DNA of 64,000 nt from an uncultured Lachnospiraceae bacterium. Lineage in GTDB: Bacteria > Bacillota > Clostridia > Lachnospirales > Lachnospiraceae. Shown piece by piece: positions 1-9,674 of this stretch (position 1 is its first letter; every line of letters begins with the position of its first letter). The notes under the pieces are model-generated. The model made no database searches. It was not told the DNA's origin and saw only the letters and a program-made list of their open reading frames with translations. The translations under genes were made by a program, and so were the position numbers. The stretch is taken from contig CALZBR010000005.1 in assembly GCA_945621435.1 (NCBI GenBank), forward strand, positions 1 through 64,000, given 5' to 3'.

Positions 1-82
1 TTCTTTTCCTTACCGTTCGCAATCAGGTATTCGGCAAAGGAGTAAGGATATATATAATCTGTTTCAAGGTATCTCTATTCAT
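1..82 (-). CDS. N-terminal fragment of a CDS running off the window edge, product unknown
   Basis: Reverse strand reads MNRDTLKQIIYPYSFAEYLIANGKEK... from an ATG at 82, with a GGAGG RBS at 91-95. Open to the window edge. Confidence 0.35.
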
Positions 83-627
83 AAGCAAACCTCCAATTTG
101 CAAAACAATTATATATCAAAATTGTTCTATTCACAAGACAAAAATAATTTGTTTTATGAAGTGATATACAGATAGTATATGCAGAAAAGCTTCATTATCA
201 AAGAAGAAAAAGGGAACTGTTCTGTATGTTCTTCCAAAGGGAGTGCTTTGTGTGCTTAACACCGAAGAAAAACCTCACAAAAAGAAATAGCAATCTGAAA
301 AAAATAGACATTGAATGGGGATTTGCGTTATACTATGCTCGGAGAGGTGACTTTATATGGATATTGCTACAGTATCCATTGTTGCCAGCTGGCTGTCCAT
401 CAGTTTGAACATGGGATTTGTAGCGCTCTGATGTAGCTTGGTAAGATACGTTTATGAAAAAAGAATTGCAAGGGCGATTGATCTCTCAAGCACAGCTTGA
501 TAATGTGATAGATACTTCTATTTGCGCTTGCTGAACATTTTGAAAGCCCTCATGTATTATGGATTATGTAAGGAGTATGGAGCTACCGATATCTTTAGTT
601 GCGGATTTCTTGATTAGGGAGGAAATC

Positions 628-1347
628 ATGAGTATAGGTACAAATATCCGAAGGCTAAGAGAAGAAAAAGGATTCACCCAGGAAAATGTCGCTGATGCGA
701 TTGATGTTTCGTTGTCTGCAATAGTGGAGGAAAAACAAAAGATCTTCAAGACAAAAGAGACAATTTATAACTGGGAACACATGAAAACATATGTGAAGAC
801 CACGGCAAGAAATCTTCAGATGACAGATTCATTAAAAGCGGTTGATTTTGCTGTTAAGGCGCATGAAGGACAAAAAAGAAAGAGATCGGATACGCCGTAT
901 ATTTATCATCCGTTAAGCATGGCTTGCCACGCCCTTTCTATGGGAATAAAGGAAGATGAGATAATAGCGGCAATCTTGCTTCATGATGTGATCGAAGATT
1001 GCAATAAGACGATTGAGGAACTTCCCGTAAGTGATGAGACGAAGAGAATAGTTCTCTTGGTAACGCACGATAAAACCGGTGACTCTGATAGACAAAAGAT
1101 CATGGATCGCTACTATAAAGCGATTGCGGCAAATCCCAAAGCGGCATTTATAGATCGCTGTAACAATCTTACTACGATGTCCTGGGGACTTAGTAGGGAA
1201 CGAATATACAGGATGATTACGGAGACGGAAAAGTACTACCCTAAGTTGTTGAAAGTCATCAAATCTACTATAGAGTATGATGATGCGGCATGGCTTTTGC
1301 AATATCAGATAGAAAGTATGCTGGATATCTACAAAAGACTCATGTGA
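628..1347 (+). CDS. HTH (XRE-like N-terminus) fused to a RelA/SpoT-like HD domain protein
   Basis: ATG at 628 preceded by AGGGAGG. N-terminus MSIGTNIRRLREEKGFTQENVADAIDVS is HTH_3-like. The rest (AVDFAVKAHEGQKRKRSDTPYIYHPLSMA...AAILLHDVIED...DRCNNL) is an HD domain. Confidence 0.75.
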   Translation: MSIGTNIRRLREEKGFTQENVADAIDVSLSAIVEEKQKIFKTKETIYNWEHMKTYVKTTARNLQMTDSLKAVDFAVKAHEGQKRKRSDTPYIYHPLSMACHALSMGIKEDEIIAAILLHDVIEDCNKTIEELPVSDETKRIVLLVTHDKTGDSDRQKIMDRYYKAIAANPKAAFIDRCNNLTTMSWGLSRERIYRMITETEKYYPKLLKVIKSTIEYDDAAWLLQYQIESMLDIYKRLM

Positions 1348-1506
1348 TAGTTATTATGGGGCAGCCGTTTGGCTGCTCTGTTCAGTTAGGACGATTACTT
1401 GTTATCTGCCGGAATTGAGAAGAATACATGGCAATAGATATCCGGATAGTGTATAATGAATTACATGCTTTGACGACGGAAATATTCATCAATAGAGGGG
1501 GACGTA

Positions 1507-3420
1507 ATGAAGAAGAAAGAGAATAAAACCGTGCTTCTGGGAGAACGGGATGAAAACGGGAAATACAAGGTTCCCCATACCTGCTACGGCTTGGTGGGGA
1601 ATCTGAAGTTTTTGTTCCGGAACATATGGAAGTACAGGAAGCTATTGGTTTTGATGTTTGTGTTCGGTGCAGTCACACAATCCGTAATGCGTTATTTGTG
1701 GAGCTATATCGGCAAATTTATGGTGGATATGATTGAGGCCCAGGCGGCAATGAATACCAAGGAACTTTTGCCCCTGGTAAGGCTCCTTGCGGTGGTGGCT
1801 CTGGTGGAGGTGATTGCCATCGGAGGTCAGACCATTGTATCCAACCGTGTGTATTTCAATATGACCTTAGTCCGGTTTCAGATGATCACGGAGAAGAACG
1901 ATAAGCTGTTATCCATGAATTATCAGATGCTGGAGCAGCCCCATATCCTGGATCTGCATCAGCGAGCCAGCAATGCCCTGGGAGGGAACTGGCAGGGCTT
2001 TGAGGGTATGATGAATCGGACGTACATCGTGGCGGCCCAGGTTGTGACCATGATTGTGACGGCAAGCACCATCATTGTACTGGATCCCAGACTGCTTCTG
2101 GCACTGACGGTGGCCATGTTAATCAACTATGGCTCCCAGAGATGGTCCATCCGGGATGATAAAAAGCATTTCTGGGATGCTACCTCCACCACCAGAAGAC
2201 AGATGAGCTATATGGAACGCTGTACCCAGGACTTTGATTATGCCAAGGACATCCGACTCTTTTCCTTGAAACCCTGGCTGTTAAAGAAGCAGAAGGGGAT
2301 TCTGGCAGATTACCGGAAGAAGTACAATCGAAGCAGAAACTTTTGGCTCCGTCACTCCTATATCTATTGTTCCACCAGCCTGATTGCTTCAGCGGTGATG
2401 TATTACATACTGATTACCCAGGTTATGCATGAGAGCGTGAGCATCGGTGATTTCACCCTGTATCTTGGAATGTGCGGCGCCTTTTCCCAGGCGCTTTCCG
2501 ATTTTTATGATAACTTCGGACAGTTGCAGTTTGCCTCCAATATGGTGGACGATTTGCGGACCTTCATGGATCTGGAGGTAGAGAAGGAAGAGGATTGTCT
2601 GGATATCGGTGTATTGGGCGATACCTTCCATTTTGAATTCCGGGATGTGTGCTTCCGGTATGAGGGAGCCAAGGAGGATACCATCAGGCATTTGAATTTA
2701 TCCTTCCCGGCAGGTCAGAGACTGGCAGTGGTTGGTTTAAACGGTGCCGGCAAGACTACCTTTATCAAGCTTCTCCTCCGCCTGTATGATGTGACCGGAG
2801 GGGAGATTCTGGTAAATGGCTATAATATTAAGCGGTTTCACAGAAAGGATTACTATCGTCTCTTTGCACCGGTATTCCAAAATGTGGAATTGTTTGCGTT
2901 TCCGTTAGCTGAGAATGTATCCATGAAGGAGCCGGAGCGGACGGACAGAGAGCGTGCTCTTGCATGTCTCCTTCAGGCCGGCATGGAAGAGAAGATAAAC
3001 TCCCTGGAAAAGGGGATTGATACGGAGATTCTGAAGGTTCTGCACGAGGATGGTGTGGATCTGTCCGGCGGTGAGAAGCAGAAGCTGGCATTGGCCAGAG
3101 CGTTGTATAAGGACGCGCCTGTGATTGTGCTGGATGAGCCTACTGCGGCGCTGGATGCCCTGGCAGAATATGAGTTGTATCAGAACTTTGACAAAATGAT
3201 GGAAGGAAAGTCTGCAGTGTATATCTCCCACAGATTGTCCTCCACCCGTTTCTGCGACCGGATTGCCATGTTTATGGATGGCAGGATTGTAGAGTACGGT
3301 ACCCATGAGGAGCTGCTGGCCAAACAGGGCGAATACGCCAGGATGTTTGAGGTCCAGGCCCAGTATTACGAAAAGGACGGAAAGGGGGAGGCTACACATG
3401 AAGAAAGAGAATGTCATTAA
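1507..3420 (+). CDS. ABC exporter, fused transmembrane and ATP-binding domains (subunit 1)
   Basis: Multi-TM N-terminus, Walker A GLNGAGKTT, signature LSGGEKQKLALARAL, Walker B VIVLDEPTAALD. Confidence 0.9.
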   Translation: MKKKENKTVLLGERDENGKYKVPHTCYGLVGNLKFLFRNIWKYRKLLVLMFVFGAVTQSVMRYLWSYIGKFMVDMIEAQAAMNTKELLPLVRLLAVVALVEVIAIGGQTIVSNRVYFNMTLVRFQMITEKNDKLLSMNYQMLEQPHILDLHQRASNALGGNWQGFEGMMNRTYIVAAQVVTMIVTASTIIVLDPRLLLALTVAMLINYGSQRWSIRDDKKHFWDATSTTRRQMSYMERCTQDFDYAKDIRLFSLKPWLLKKQKGILADYRKKYNRSRNFWLRHSYIYCSTSLIASAVMYYILITQVMHESVSIGDFTLYLGMCGAFSQALSDFYDNFGQLQFASNMVDDLRTFMDLEVEKEEDCLDIGVLGDTFHFEFRDVCFRYEGAKEDTIRHLNLSFPAGQRLAVVGLNGAGKTTFIKLLLRLYDVTGGEILVNGYNIKRFHRKDYYRLFAPVFQNVELFAFPLAENVSMKEPERTDRERALACLLQAGMEEKINSLEKGIDTEILKVLHEDGVDLSGGEKQKLALARALYKDAPVIVLDEPTAALDALAEYELYQNFDKMMEGKSAVYISHRLSSTRFCDRIAMFMDGRIVEYGTHEELLAKQGEYARMFEVQAQYYEKDGKGEATHEERECH

Positions 3421-5194
3421 AAAAGTGTATGGTTATTTTCTCCCGGAAGCCTGGCGGATCCACAAGGGATATTTCGCAGTGCGGATGGGCAAGATGCTGA
3501 CTGTTTCTATCCGTCCCTTCCTCTCCATCTATTTTATCCCCGCCATCATCGCGGAACTGATGGGAGAGGGGAATCCGGAACGGTTGATCGGGTTGGCAAC
3601 AGCTCTGGTGTTGTTGGAGTTTGTACTGGGGATTATTGATGGAACGCTGAGCAATGTGATTGAGCGTTACGGACAGAAGTTCGAGAATCACTTCAATATG
3701 ATATTGAGCAGGCGAATCATGGAGCTGGATTTCCAGATGACGGAGGATAAGAAGGCATTGGATCAGCTGGAGCTGGCGAAGAACGGTATGAGCTGGTATT
3801 CCGGCGGTATGAACGGATTGATGGAACCGTTCTTCAATTTCCTCTCCAACCTGATTACCTTATTGGGTGTGGTTGTATTGTTGGTGGTCAATGCGCCCAT
3901 GGTACTGGTGATAGCCGCGGTGATTGTTGCCATTGCAACATTGATGAATGACAGGCTGAACAGGATTGAACAGGAGGGCTATCGAAATCTGGCAAAAATC
4001 AACCGGATCTTTGGGTACCTGGGATGGAGCCTTGTGGATTTCCGCTACGGTAAGGACATCCGGCTGTATGAGTCCAAGGATATGATGGTGGAGAAATGGC
4101 AGCACTTCACTGACGAGTGGAACCGGGAGAATATTCAGATTGCGAATAAGCAGCTGCCCTATCAGCTCCTCAGGGAAGGCTCCCAGATTGTGCATGATGT
4201 AGCCATTTACTTTTATCTGGGTGCGCTGGCCATTTTGGGAAAAATGACCATTGCAATCTGCATCCGGATGGTCAATGCGGCGAGTACCTTTACCGGCTCC
4301 CTGAAAAATATGGTAATCTGTTATCAGGAAATGGTGAAAAAGTCCAATTATGCAAATGAGTATGTGAAATTTATGGATTATCCTCCTGCCATGCCAAAGG
4401 GGAAGCTCCCGGTGAAGGAAGGAAAACACGTATTTGAATTTAAGGATCTTTCTTTCTCCTATCCCGGGTCGGAAGTGAAGGTACTGCAGCATGTGAACCT
4501 GACCATCAGGGAGGGGGAGCATCTGTCCGTAGTAGGCTTGAACGGTGCAGGAAAAACTACCCTGGTGAAGCTGATGTGCCGGCTCTATGACCCTACAGAA
4601 GGGGAGATCCGGATGGATGGAATCAATATCAAGGAGTATGACTATCAGGAATACATGAAGGTATTTGCTCCGGTATTCCAGGATTTCAAGCTCTTTGCAT
4701 TCCGGATTAAGGAAAACCTGCTGTTAAAGGATTCGGAGGATATGAATCCGGAAACAGAGGAAGCTCTGGCGAGGGAGACCTTACGAAAGATTGGTATGGC
4801 AGAGAAGGTGGATTCCTTCAAGAATGGAATGGATACCGTTCTGTTTAAACAGTTTGACCAGGAAGGTATTGAACCCTCCGGCGGAGAGCAGCAGAAGCTG
4901 GCCATCGCAAGAGCCCTCATTAAAGATGCTCCGGTAGTCATACTGGATGAGCCTACCGCTGCTCTGGATCCCATTGCGGAGTACGAAATATACAAGCATT
5001 TTGAGGAACTGGTAAAGGGTAAGACCGCCATCTATATTTCCCACAGACTGTCCAGCTGTCAGTTCTGTGACAGGATTGCAGTATTCTCGGAAGGAAATGT
5101 GAAGGAATACGGTACCCATGGTGAACTGGTGAACAAGCCCGATGGTATCTATGCCAAAATGTTTGCCGCCCAGGCTCAGTATTATGTGTCTTAA
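3398..5194 (+). CDS. ABC exporter, fused transmembrane and ATP-binding domains (subunit 2)
   Basis: ATG at 3398 overlaps the upstream stop. Walker A GLNGAGKTT, signature PSGGEQQKLAIARAL, Walker B VVILDEPTAALD. Confidence 0.9.
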   Translation: MKKENVIKKVYGYFLPEAWRIHKGYFAVRMGKMLTVSIRPFLSIYFIPAIIAELMGEGNPERLIGLATALVLLEFVLGIIDGTLSNVIERYGQKFENHFNMILSRRIMELDFQMTEDKKALDQLELAKNGMSWYSGGMNGLMEPFFNFLSNLITLLGVVVLLVVNAPMVLVIAAVIVAIATLMNDRLNRIEQEGYRNLAKINRIFGYLGWSLVDFRYGKDIRLYESKDMMVEKWQHFTDEWNRENIQIANKQLPYQLLREGSQIVHDVAIYFYLGALAILGKMTIAICIRMVNAASTFTGSLKNMVICYQEMVKKSNYANEYVKFMDYPPAMPKGKLPVKEGKHVFEFKDLSFSYPGSEVKVLQHVNLTIREGEHLSVVGLNGAGKTTLVKLMCRLYDPTEGEIRMDGINIKEYDYQEYMKVFAPVFQDFKLFAFRIKENLLLKDSEDMNPETEEALARETLRKIGMAEKVDSFKNGMDTVLFKQFDQEGIEPSGGEQQKLAIARALIKDAPVVILDEPTAALDPIAEYEIYKHFEELVKGKTAIYISHRLSSCQFCDRIAVFSEGNVKEYGTHGELVNKPDGIYAKMFAAQAQYYVS

Positions 5195-5222
5195 GGATAG
5201 AGAATCTTCCCGGCGCGGGTCA

Positions 5223-5906
5223 TTATTCTACGGAACGAAATAAGCGAAAATACCGGCGCTGTGTCTCCAGGACGCCAAGCTTTGAAAGCTTGCCAAGTTC
5301 TGCGGACATGGCGCTTCTTTCTACCCCCAGGAAGTCGGCAAGCTCCTGACGGTTGAAGGGGATGGTAAATTCGTTGGAATGGTTCTGCTTTGCCTGGTCG
5401 GAGAGATAGGCAAGAAGCTTTTCCTTTGTAGTGCCCCGGGAGATGTAGGAAAGCTTCTGATTCAGGTACAGGTTTTTCCGGGATACAATGCCTAAGAGGT
5501 TTGCAATCAGCTGATGATGAAAGCTGCTGCATCTGTCACAGGATTGAAACAGGGTGCGGCTGCTTAGAAAAAGAATTCTGCAATCCGCAGCGGCCAGAAT
5601 ATCTGCGGGAAGCTGCGCTATGCCGGCACAGGCAAAGGCTTCCGCAAACAGATTCCCTGCGGTAAAGGAAGCTACAATGCTTCGATTGCCGTAAAAATCC
5701 GTCTGGCAGATATAGATTTCTCCGGATAATACGATACCGATAAAGTCTGCCGGGTCTCCGGTCATTTTTATAAAGGTATCTTTTTTGTATTGTCCGGTGT
5801 ATGCCTCCAAATGTTTCAGCAGAATGGGGATATCCGATTCCGGGATGCTTCGAAAGAGTGAGTTGTTGATTAAAATGGGTTTATTTTCCTGAAAAATGTG
5901 CTGCAT
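5223..5906 (-). CDS. Crp/Fnr family transcriptional regulator
   Basis: Cyclic-nucleotide-binding-like N-terminus (GDPADFIGIVLSGEIYI) and C-terminal HTH (FNRQELADFLGVERSAMSAELGKL). Confidence 0.85.
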   Translation of the reverse strand: MQHIFQENKPILINNSLFRSIPESDIPILLKHLEAYTGQYKKDTFIKMTGDPADFIGIVLSGEIYICQTDFYGNRSIVASFTAGNLFAEAFACAGIAQLPADILAAADCRILFLSSRTLFQSCDRCSSFHHQLIANLLGIVSRKNLYLNQKLSYISRGTTKEKLLAYLSDQAKQNHSNEFTIPFNRQELADFLGVERSAMSAELGKLSKLGVLETQRRYFRLFRSVE

Positions 5907-5918
5907 ATAGCCTCCTTT

Positions 5919-5934
5919 TGTTGGAAAAACAACA
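5919..5934. promoter_or_regulatory. Candidate Crp/Fnr-type operator TGTTG-N6-CAACA
   Basis: Perfect inverted repeat TGTTG GAAAAA CAACA in the divergent intergenic region next to a Crp/Fnr gene. Confidence 0.5.
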
Positions 5935-5997
5935 GAAATTATAAGCTGATTGTAGTATGATGGGTGCAGAAAGTAAAGAAGGAGGATATTGGAAATT

Positions 5998-6630
5998 ATG
6001 ATTCGGAAGATTATTCATATTGATGAAGAGAAATGTAATGGCTGCGGAGTCTGCGCTACGGCCTGCCATGAGGGTGCCATAGAGATGATAGATGGGAAAG
6101 CGAAGCTGGTGCGGGAGAATTTCTGTGATGGGTTCGGAGATTGTCTGCCGGGATGTCCTACCGGAGCCATTACCTTTGAGGAAAGGGAGGCACCTGCCTA
6201 TGATGAAGAGGCGGTCAATCGGGCGAAGCGGGAGAAGGATGAGTCTGGCTCAACCGGCATGGAGTCCCAGCTGATGAACTGGCCGGTACAGATTAAGCTT
6301 GCCCCGATTCAGGCGCCTTATTTTGAAGATGCGAAGCTTTTGATTGCTGCTGATTGTGCGGCATATGCTTACGCCAATTTCCACGCAGAATTCATACGGG
6401 ACAAGGTGACTATCATTGGCTGCCCGAAGCTGGACAGTGTGGATTACAGCGAGAAGCTCACCGAAATCATTCGCTGCAACGATATTCGTTCCATTACCAT
6501 CGTTCGTATGGAGGTGCCCTGTTGCGGCGGAATAGAGATGGCAGCCAAGAAGGCTCTTCAGGCCAGCGGCAAATTCCTTCCCTGGCAGGTAGTCACCATA
6601 TCCATTGACGGAAAGATACTGGAGATGTAA
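5998..6630 (+). CDS. 4Fe-4S ferredoxin-type iron-sulfur protein
   Basis: Two Cys clusters: CNGCGVCATAC and CDGFGDCLPGCPTGA. RBS GGAGG about 15 nt upstream of the ATG. Confidence 0.85.
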   Translation: MIRKIIHIDEEKCNGCGVCATACHEGAIEMIDGKAKLVRENFCDGFGDCLPGCPTGAITFEEREAPAYDEEAVNRAKREKDESGSTGMESQLMNWPVQIKLAPIQAPYFEDAKLLIAADCAAYAYANFHAEFIRDKVTIIGCPKLDSVDYSEKLTEIIRCNDIRSITIVRMEVPCCGGIEMAAKKALQASGKFLPWQVVTISIDGKILEM

Positions 6631-6663
6631 AGTATATTCAAAGAGTGATACGGGAGGTTGATT

Positions 6664-6987
6664 ATGTATAAGAATATTGATAAGCAGACCAAATTAGAAT
6701 TGAAGAACCTTGTGGCATACCAGGAGGGGCAGGTTGTAAGCAAAACTTTGGTACAGAATGAGGCTGTCAGCATGACAATCTTTTCCTTTGACAAGGGTGA
6801 GGAAATATCTACCCACGCGGCAGCAGGTGACGCCATGGTTACGGTTCTGGAAGGAAAGGGCCGATTTACCGTGGCCGATGAGGTATTCTACCTGGAAGCA
6901 GGTGAGACGCTGATTATGCCCAAGGATATCCCCCATGCCGTATACGGTGAGGAACGCTTTAAAATGCAGCTGGTGGTTTCTTACTAA
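6664..6987 (+). CDS. Cupin domain protein
   Basis: Cupin-like EISTHAAAGDAMVTVLEGKGRFTVADEVFYLEAGETLIMPKDIPHAVYG. Confidence 0.85.
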   Translation: MYKNIDKQTKLELKNLVAYQEGQVVSKTLVQNEAVSMTIFSFDKGEEISTHAAAGDAMVTVLEGKGRFTVADEVFYLEAGETLIMPKDIPHAVYGEERFKMQLVVSY

Positions 6988-7017
6988 AGTTGTATATAAA
7001 AATATCCTATGAGCTAA

Positions 7018-7587
7018 TTGCAAAAGAAATCATTAGGAGTGGAAATAGCAAAGCAGATGTTGGTGCAGAGAATGGATAGCAGAGAAGTAAATGATTACAT
7101 TTTTATGAAGCTGGGAACCACATATGATGTTGACGGAAATGCAATGGATGGATACGACACCATAGAAGCCTATATGAGAAACTGTGACGAAAATGGATTA
7201 GGATATACATGGTTTTCTACCGAGTCTTTGCACTTTGGAATGGCAAAGAAAAAAGTCAGCTATTATAATGCCCTCTGCCAAGCAGGAGAAAAAGTAAAGC
7301 TTTTGTTTGCGGTCGGGGAAGATGTCAATGATATCGTGTATTCTGCAACTGTACTTGAAATTGTATCAGAAAGAGATGCTCAGCCTTGTCCGGGTGAAGA
7401 AGGAAGCGAACCGGAAGAGTTTCAAAACGGAGAGTCCGCAAAGATATGGATAAAGATTATGGACATAAAGAACGAACAGAATCTTAAGGCAGATATGCTA
7501 AGAGTAAGAAGTACAGATGCCAACCTGAAGCAGGTAATATCAAATTCGCAGTTCCATTTTGGATATGTGTATTTACCGGAAGACTAG
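7018..7587 (+). CDS. Hypothetical protein, possible PUA/EVE-like sensing domain
   Basis: Long ORF from TTG. C-terminal ...KIWIKIMDI...SNSQFHFGYVYL is reminiscent of PUA-like domains of restriction-type proteins; not certain. Confidence 0.55.
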   Translation: MQKKSLGVEIAKQMLVQRMDSREVNDYIFMKLGTTYDVDGNAMDGYDTIEAYMRNCDENGLGYTWFSTESLHFGMAKKKVSYYNALCQAGEKVKLLFAVGEDVNDIVYSATVLEIVSERDAQPCPGEEGSEPEEFQNGESAKIWIKIMDIKNEQNLKADMLRVRSTDANLKQVISNSQFHFGYVYLPED

Positions 7588-7632
7588 GAGGGAGGTTTAT
7601 GACGGAAGAGGAAAATCGGATTACATTAATGC

Positions 7633-7664
7633 AAAGCATCTATCATTCAGTTGGTAGATGCTTT
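7633..7664 (+). terminator. Intrinsic terminator
   Basis: AAAGCATCTA ... TAGATGCTTT followed by TTTT. Confidence 0.75.
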
Positions 7665-7793
7665 TTTGACAATTGAGTTCTAAAATGGGACTCTTGGGCT
7701 TGGGCTCCTTTGCTCTTTGTCCTTGGGCTAATTGACAAGTCATCCACATTTGATTTACAAAATGTAAAATATACTTGACAGATTGTAAGGCGT

Positions 7794-8384
7794 ATGATAT
7801 TCTGCGTTTACAGAAATAAGTTCAGTGCGAAATTCAGAAGCAAGAAGGTGGTATATTTGAAACATAAAATCAAAAAGGTCATGCTCGTATTCCCGGCAGC
7901 TGCGTTAACTATTGTAATTTATATTTTTTTGCATGAAATAGGGCATCTCATTGTCATGGTGTCTGCGGGAGCCACAATCACTGATTTTAGTATCTTAACG
8001 GCGCATGTAAGTGCGATGGGCGGGGAGTATACATATTTATCGGATTTATGGCTCCATGCAAATGGTGCATTGCTACCGGTAGCCATCGGGTTCCTAAATA
8101 TGATTCTTTATAATCCGAGATTTGAAAATACCTTTTACCGTTTTTTTACGTATATGCTGGCGCTTATGCCAATCGGTTCCCTGTTTGCCTGGATTTTTCT
8201 TCCCTTTGCCTATGTAAACGGTAATGCTCCGGCGGCAGATGACGTCACAAAATTTTTGGATATCTTCTCCCGGAATTGTCATCCGTTGCTGGTGAGTCTT
8301 GCGGCGATGATAATGGTTGGAAGCGGGGTGGCGCTCATGTTAAAAAAGAGAATGTTTCAGAATTTTATCGCAGAAATCAGATAG
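7794..8384 (+). CDS. M50-like membrane metalloprotease homolog
   Basis: Multi-TM protein with HEIGH (HExxH) in a TM segment. A TTG at 7857 is the more likely start. Confidence 0.65.
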   Translation: MIFCVYRNKFSAKFRSKKVVYLKHKIKKVMLVFPAAALTIVIYIFLHEIGHLIVMVSAGATITDFSILTAHVSAMGGEYTYLSDLWLHANGALLPVAIGFLNMILYNPRFENTFYRFFTYMLALMPIGSLFAWIFLPFAYVNGNAPAADDVTKFLDIFSRNCHPLLVSLAAMIMVGSGVALMLKKRMFQNFIAEIR

Positions 8385-8400
8385 AAAAGGAAGGTAGAAG

Positions 8401-9462
8401 ATGATGAAAAAGAGATTAAGCAAAACACAAAAGGTAGCGATTGATATTCTATTGATTGCCGTAATGGTTATCTTGTTCGTGGCAGTGCTTGGCAGGACGG
8501 GTTCCGACCAAACAACGAAAATGAGTCAGATTGTAGCTATTGAAAACGGGAAGGTGGTATCACAGCCCATAACCAATTCCTTTGAACTGAAAACAGGAGG
8601 GAAACAGGTAATTGCAGTAAAGTGGTGGCCGGAGGAGAATCCCGGATTTGTAACAGGCCTTGTTATCAAAGACCCTGAGGGAAACCGGATTTTAGCCTGC
8701 ACCGGTGATAAAGTGGATATGGTATCCCATATTATGAAGCTTCAAAAAGGGACCTATGAGATTATGCTCACATTCCTTGCCTCCAAGGAAGAGATGGTTG
8801 CTTTTTCCGAAACGTATAACCTGGGAGAAATCATTGGTGAAGAGTTTACCGATTATGCGGAGGATGGTGAGTGGCGGATGGAGTATACCATTGAGTTTCG
8901 CAACGCTACGGGAAATAAAACAGGCTTAAGTCTTCTGCTGGGTGTAGTGACCGGTTTGTTGTTAGTGAGGCTGTTTCTCGTCATCAGCAAGAAGGAAGAT
9001 GAGTCGGAAGCGAAATATGGTGAAGGACAGGGTTCGGTTCGATATGATGAGAGGCAGGAGCTGGTTCGGGGCAGGGCATACACATATGGCTTTTACACCT
9101 TTGGTATTTACAATGGAATCATGTTCATTCTGTCTATGGGAGACATTCCGATTCCGGCAGAGCAGGGTGTCCTGTTTTTTGTGGGTATCGTGATTGCGGG
9201 TGCTGTAATGATAACGTATAGCATTTGGAAGGATGGCTATTTCGCACTGAACGAGAACCGGAAGACATTGTTGATCATCTTCTGTATTGTAACAATCATC
9301 AATTTTGTAGGCGGAATGAATGGTCTTCATATGGGGACGGTAATGAGAGATGGAAGGCTTGCGCTGGGTTCTATGAATTTCTTATGCTGCGGCCTGTTCC
9401 TGTACATTTTTATCCTTCTTGTTGTAAAGTCATTGATGGATAAGCGGGAGGATAAAGCATGA
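8401..9462 (+). CDS. Multi-TM membrane protein, DUF2178-like C-terminal half
   Basis: Several TM segments and the motif YDERQELVRGRAYTYGFYT. Stop overlaps the start of the downstream XRE gene. Confidence 0.65.
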   Translation: MMKKRLSKTQKVAIDILLIAVMVILFVAVLGRTGSDQTTKMSQIVAIENGKVVSQPITNSFELKTGGKQVIAVKWWPEENPGFVTGLVIKDPEGNRILACTGDKVDMVSHIMKLQKGTYEIMLTFLASKEEMVAFSETYNLGEIIGEEFTDYAEDGEWRMEYTIEFRNATGNKTGLSLLLGVVTGLLLVRLFLVISKKEDESEAKYGEGQGSVRYDERQELVRGRAYTYGFYTFGIYNGIMFILSMGDIPIPAEQGVLFFVGIVIAGAVMITYSIWKDGYFALNENRKTLLIIFCIVTIINFVGGMNGLHMGTVMRDGRLALGSMNFLCCGLFLYIFILLVVKSLMDKREDKA

Positions 9463-9674
9463 AAAACCTGAAGCTGAAGGCTGCCCGCGCAGCAAAGGAT
9501 ATGTCCCAGGATGATCTTGCGAAGCTTTGCGGCGTGTCCAGACAGACCATTAATGCCATCGAAAAGGGGGATTATAATCCTACCATCAAGCTTTGCAGAA
9601 CCATCTGTAAGGTGCTCGGAAAGACTCTGGATGAGCTGTTCTGGGAAGAAGAGGAGAATGAGAGAAACGCATGA
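9459..9674 (+). CDS. Small XRE-family HTH regulator
   Basis: MKNLKLKAARAAKDMSQDDLAKLCGVSRQTINAIEKGDYNPTIKLCRTICKVLGKTLDELFW. Confidence 0.9.
   Translation: MKNLKLKAARAAKDMSQDDLAKLCGVSRQTINAIEKGDYNPTIKLCRTICKVLGKTLDELFWEEEENERNA

Noticed and set aside
226-408. 60-aa ORF near the left edge
   Set aside because: No recognisable domain; the shorter frame MDIATVSIVASWLSISLNMGFVAL (from 358) is equally possible. Evidence is insufficient to call a gene.
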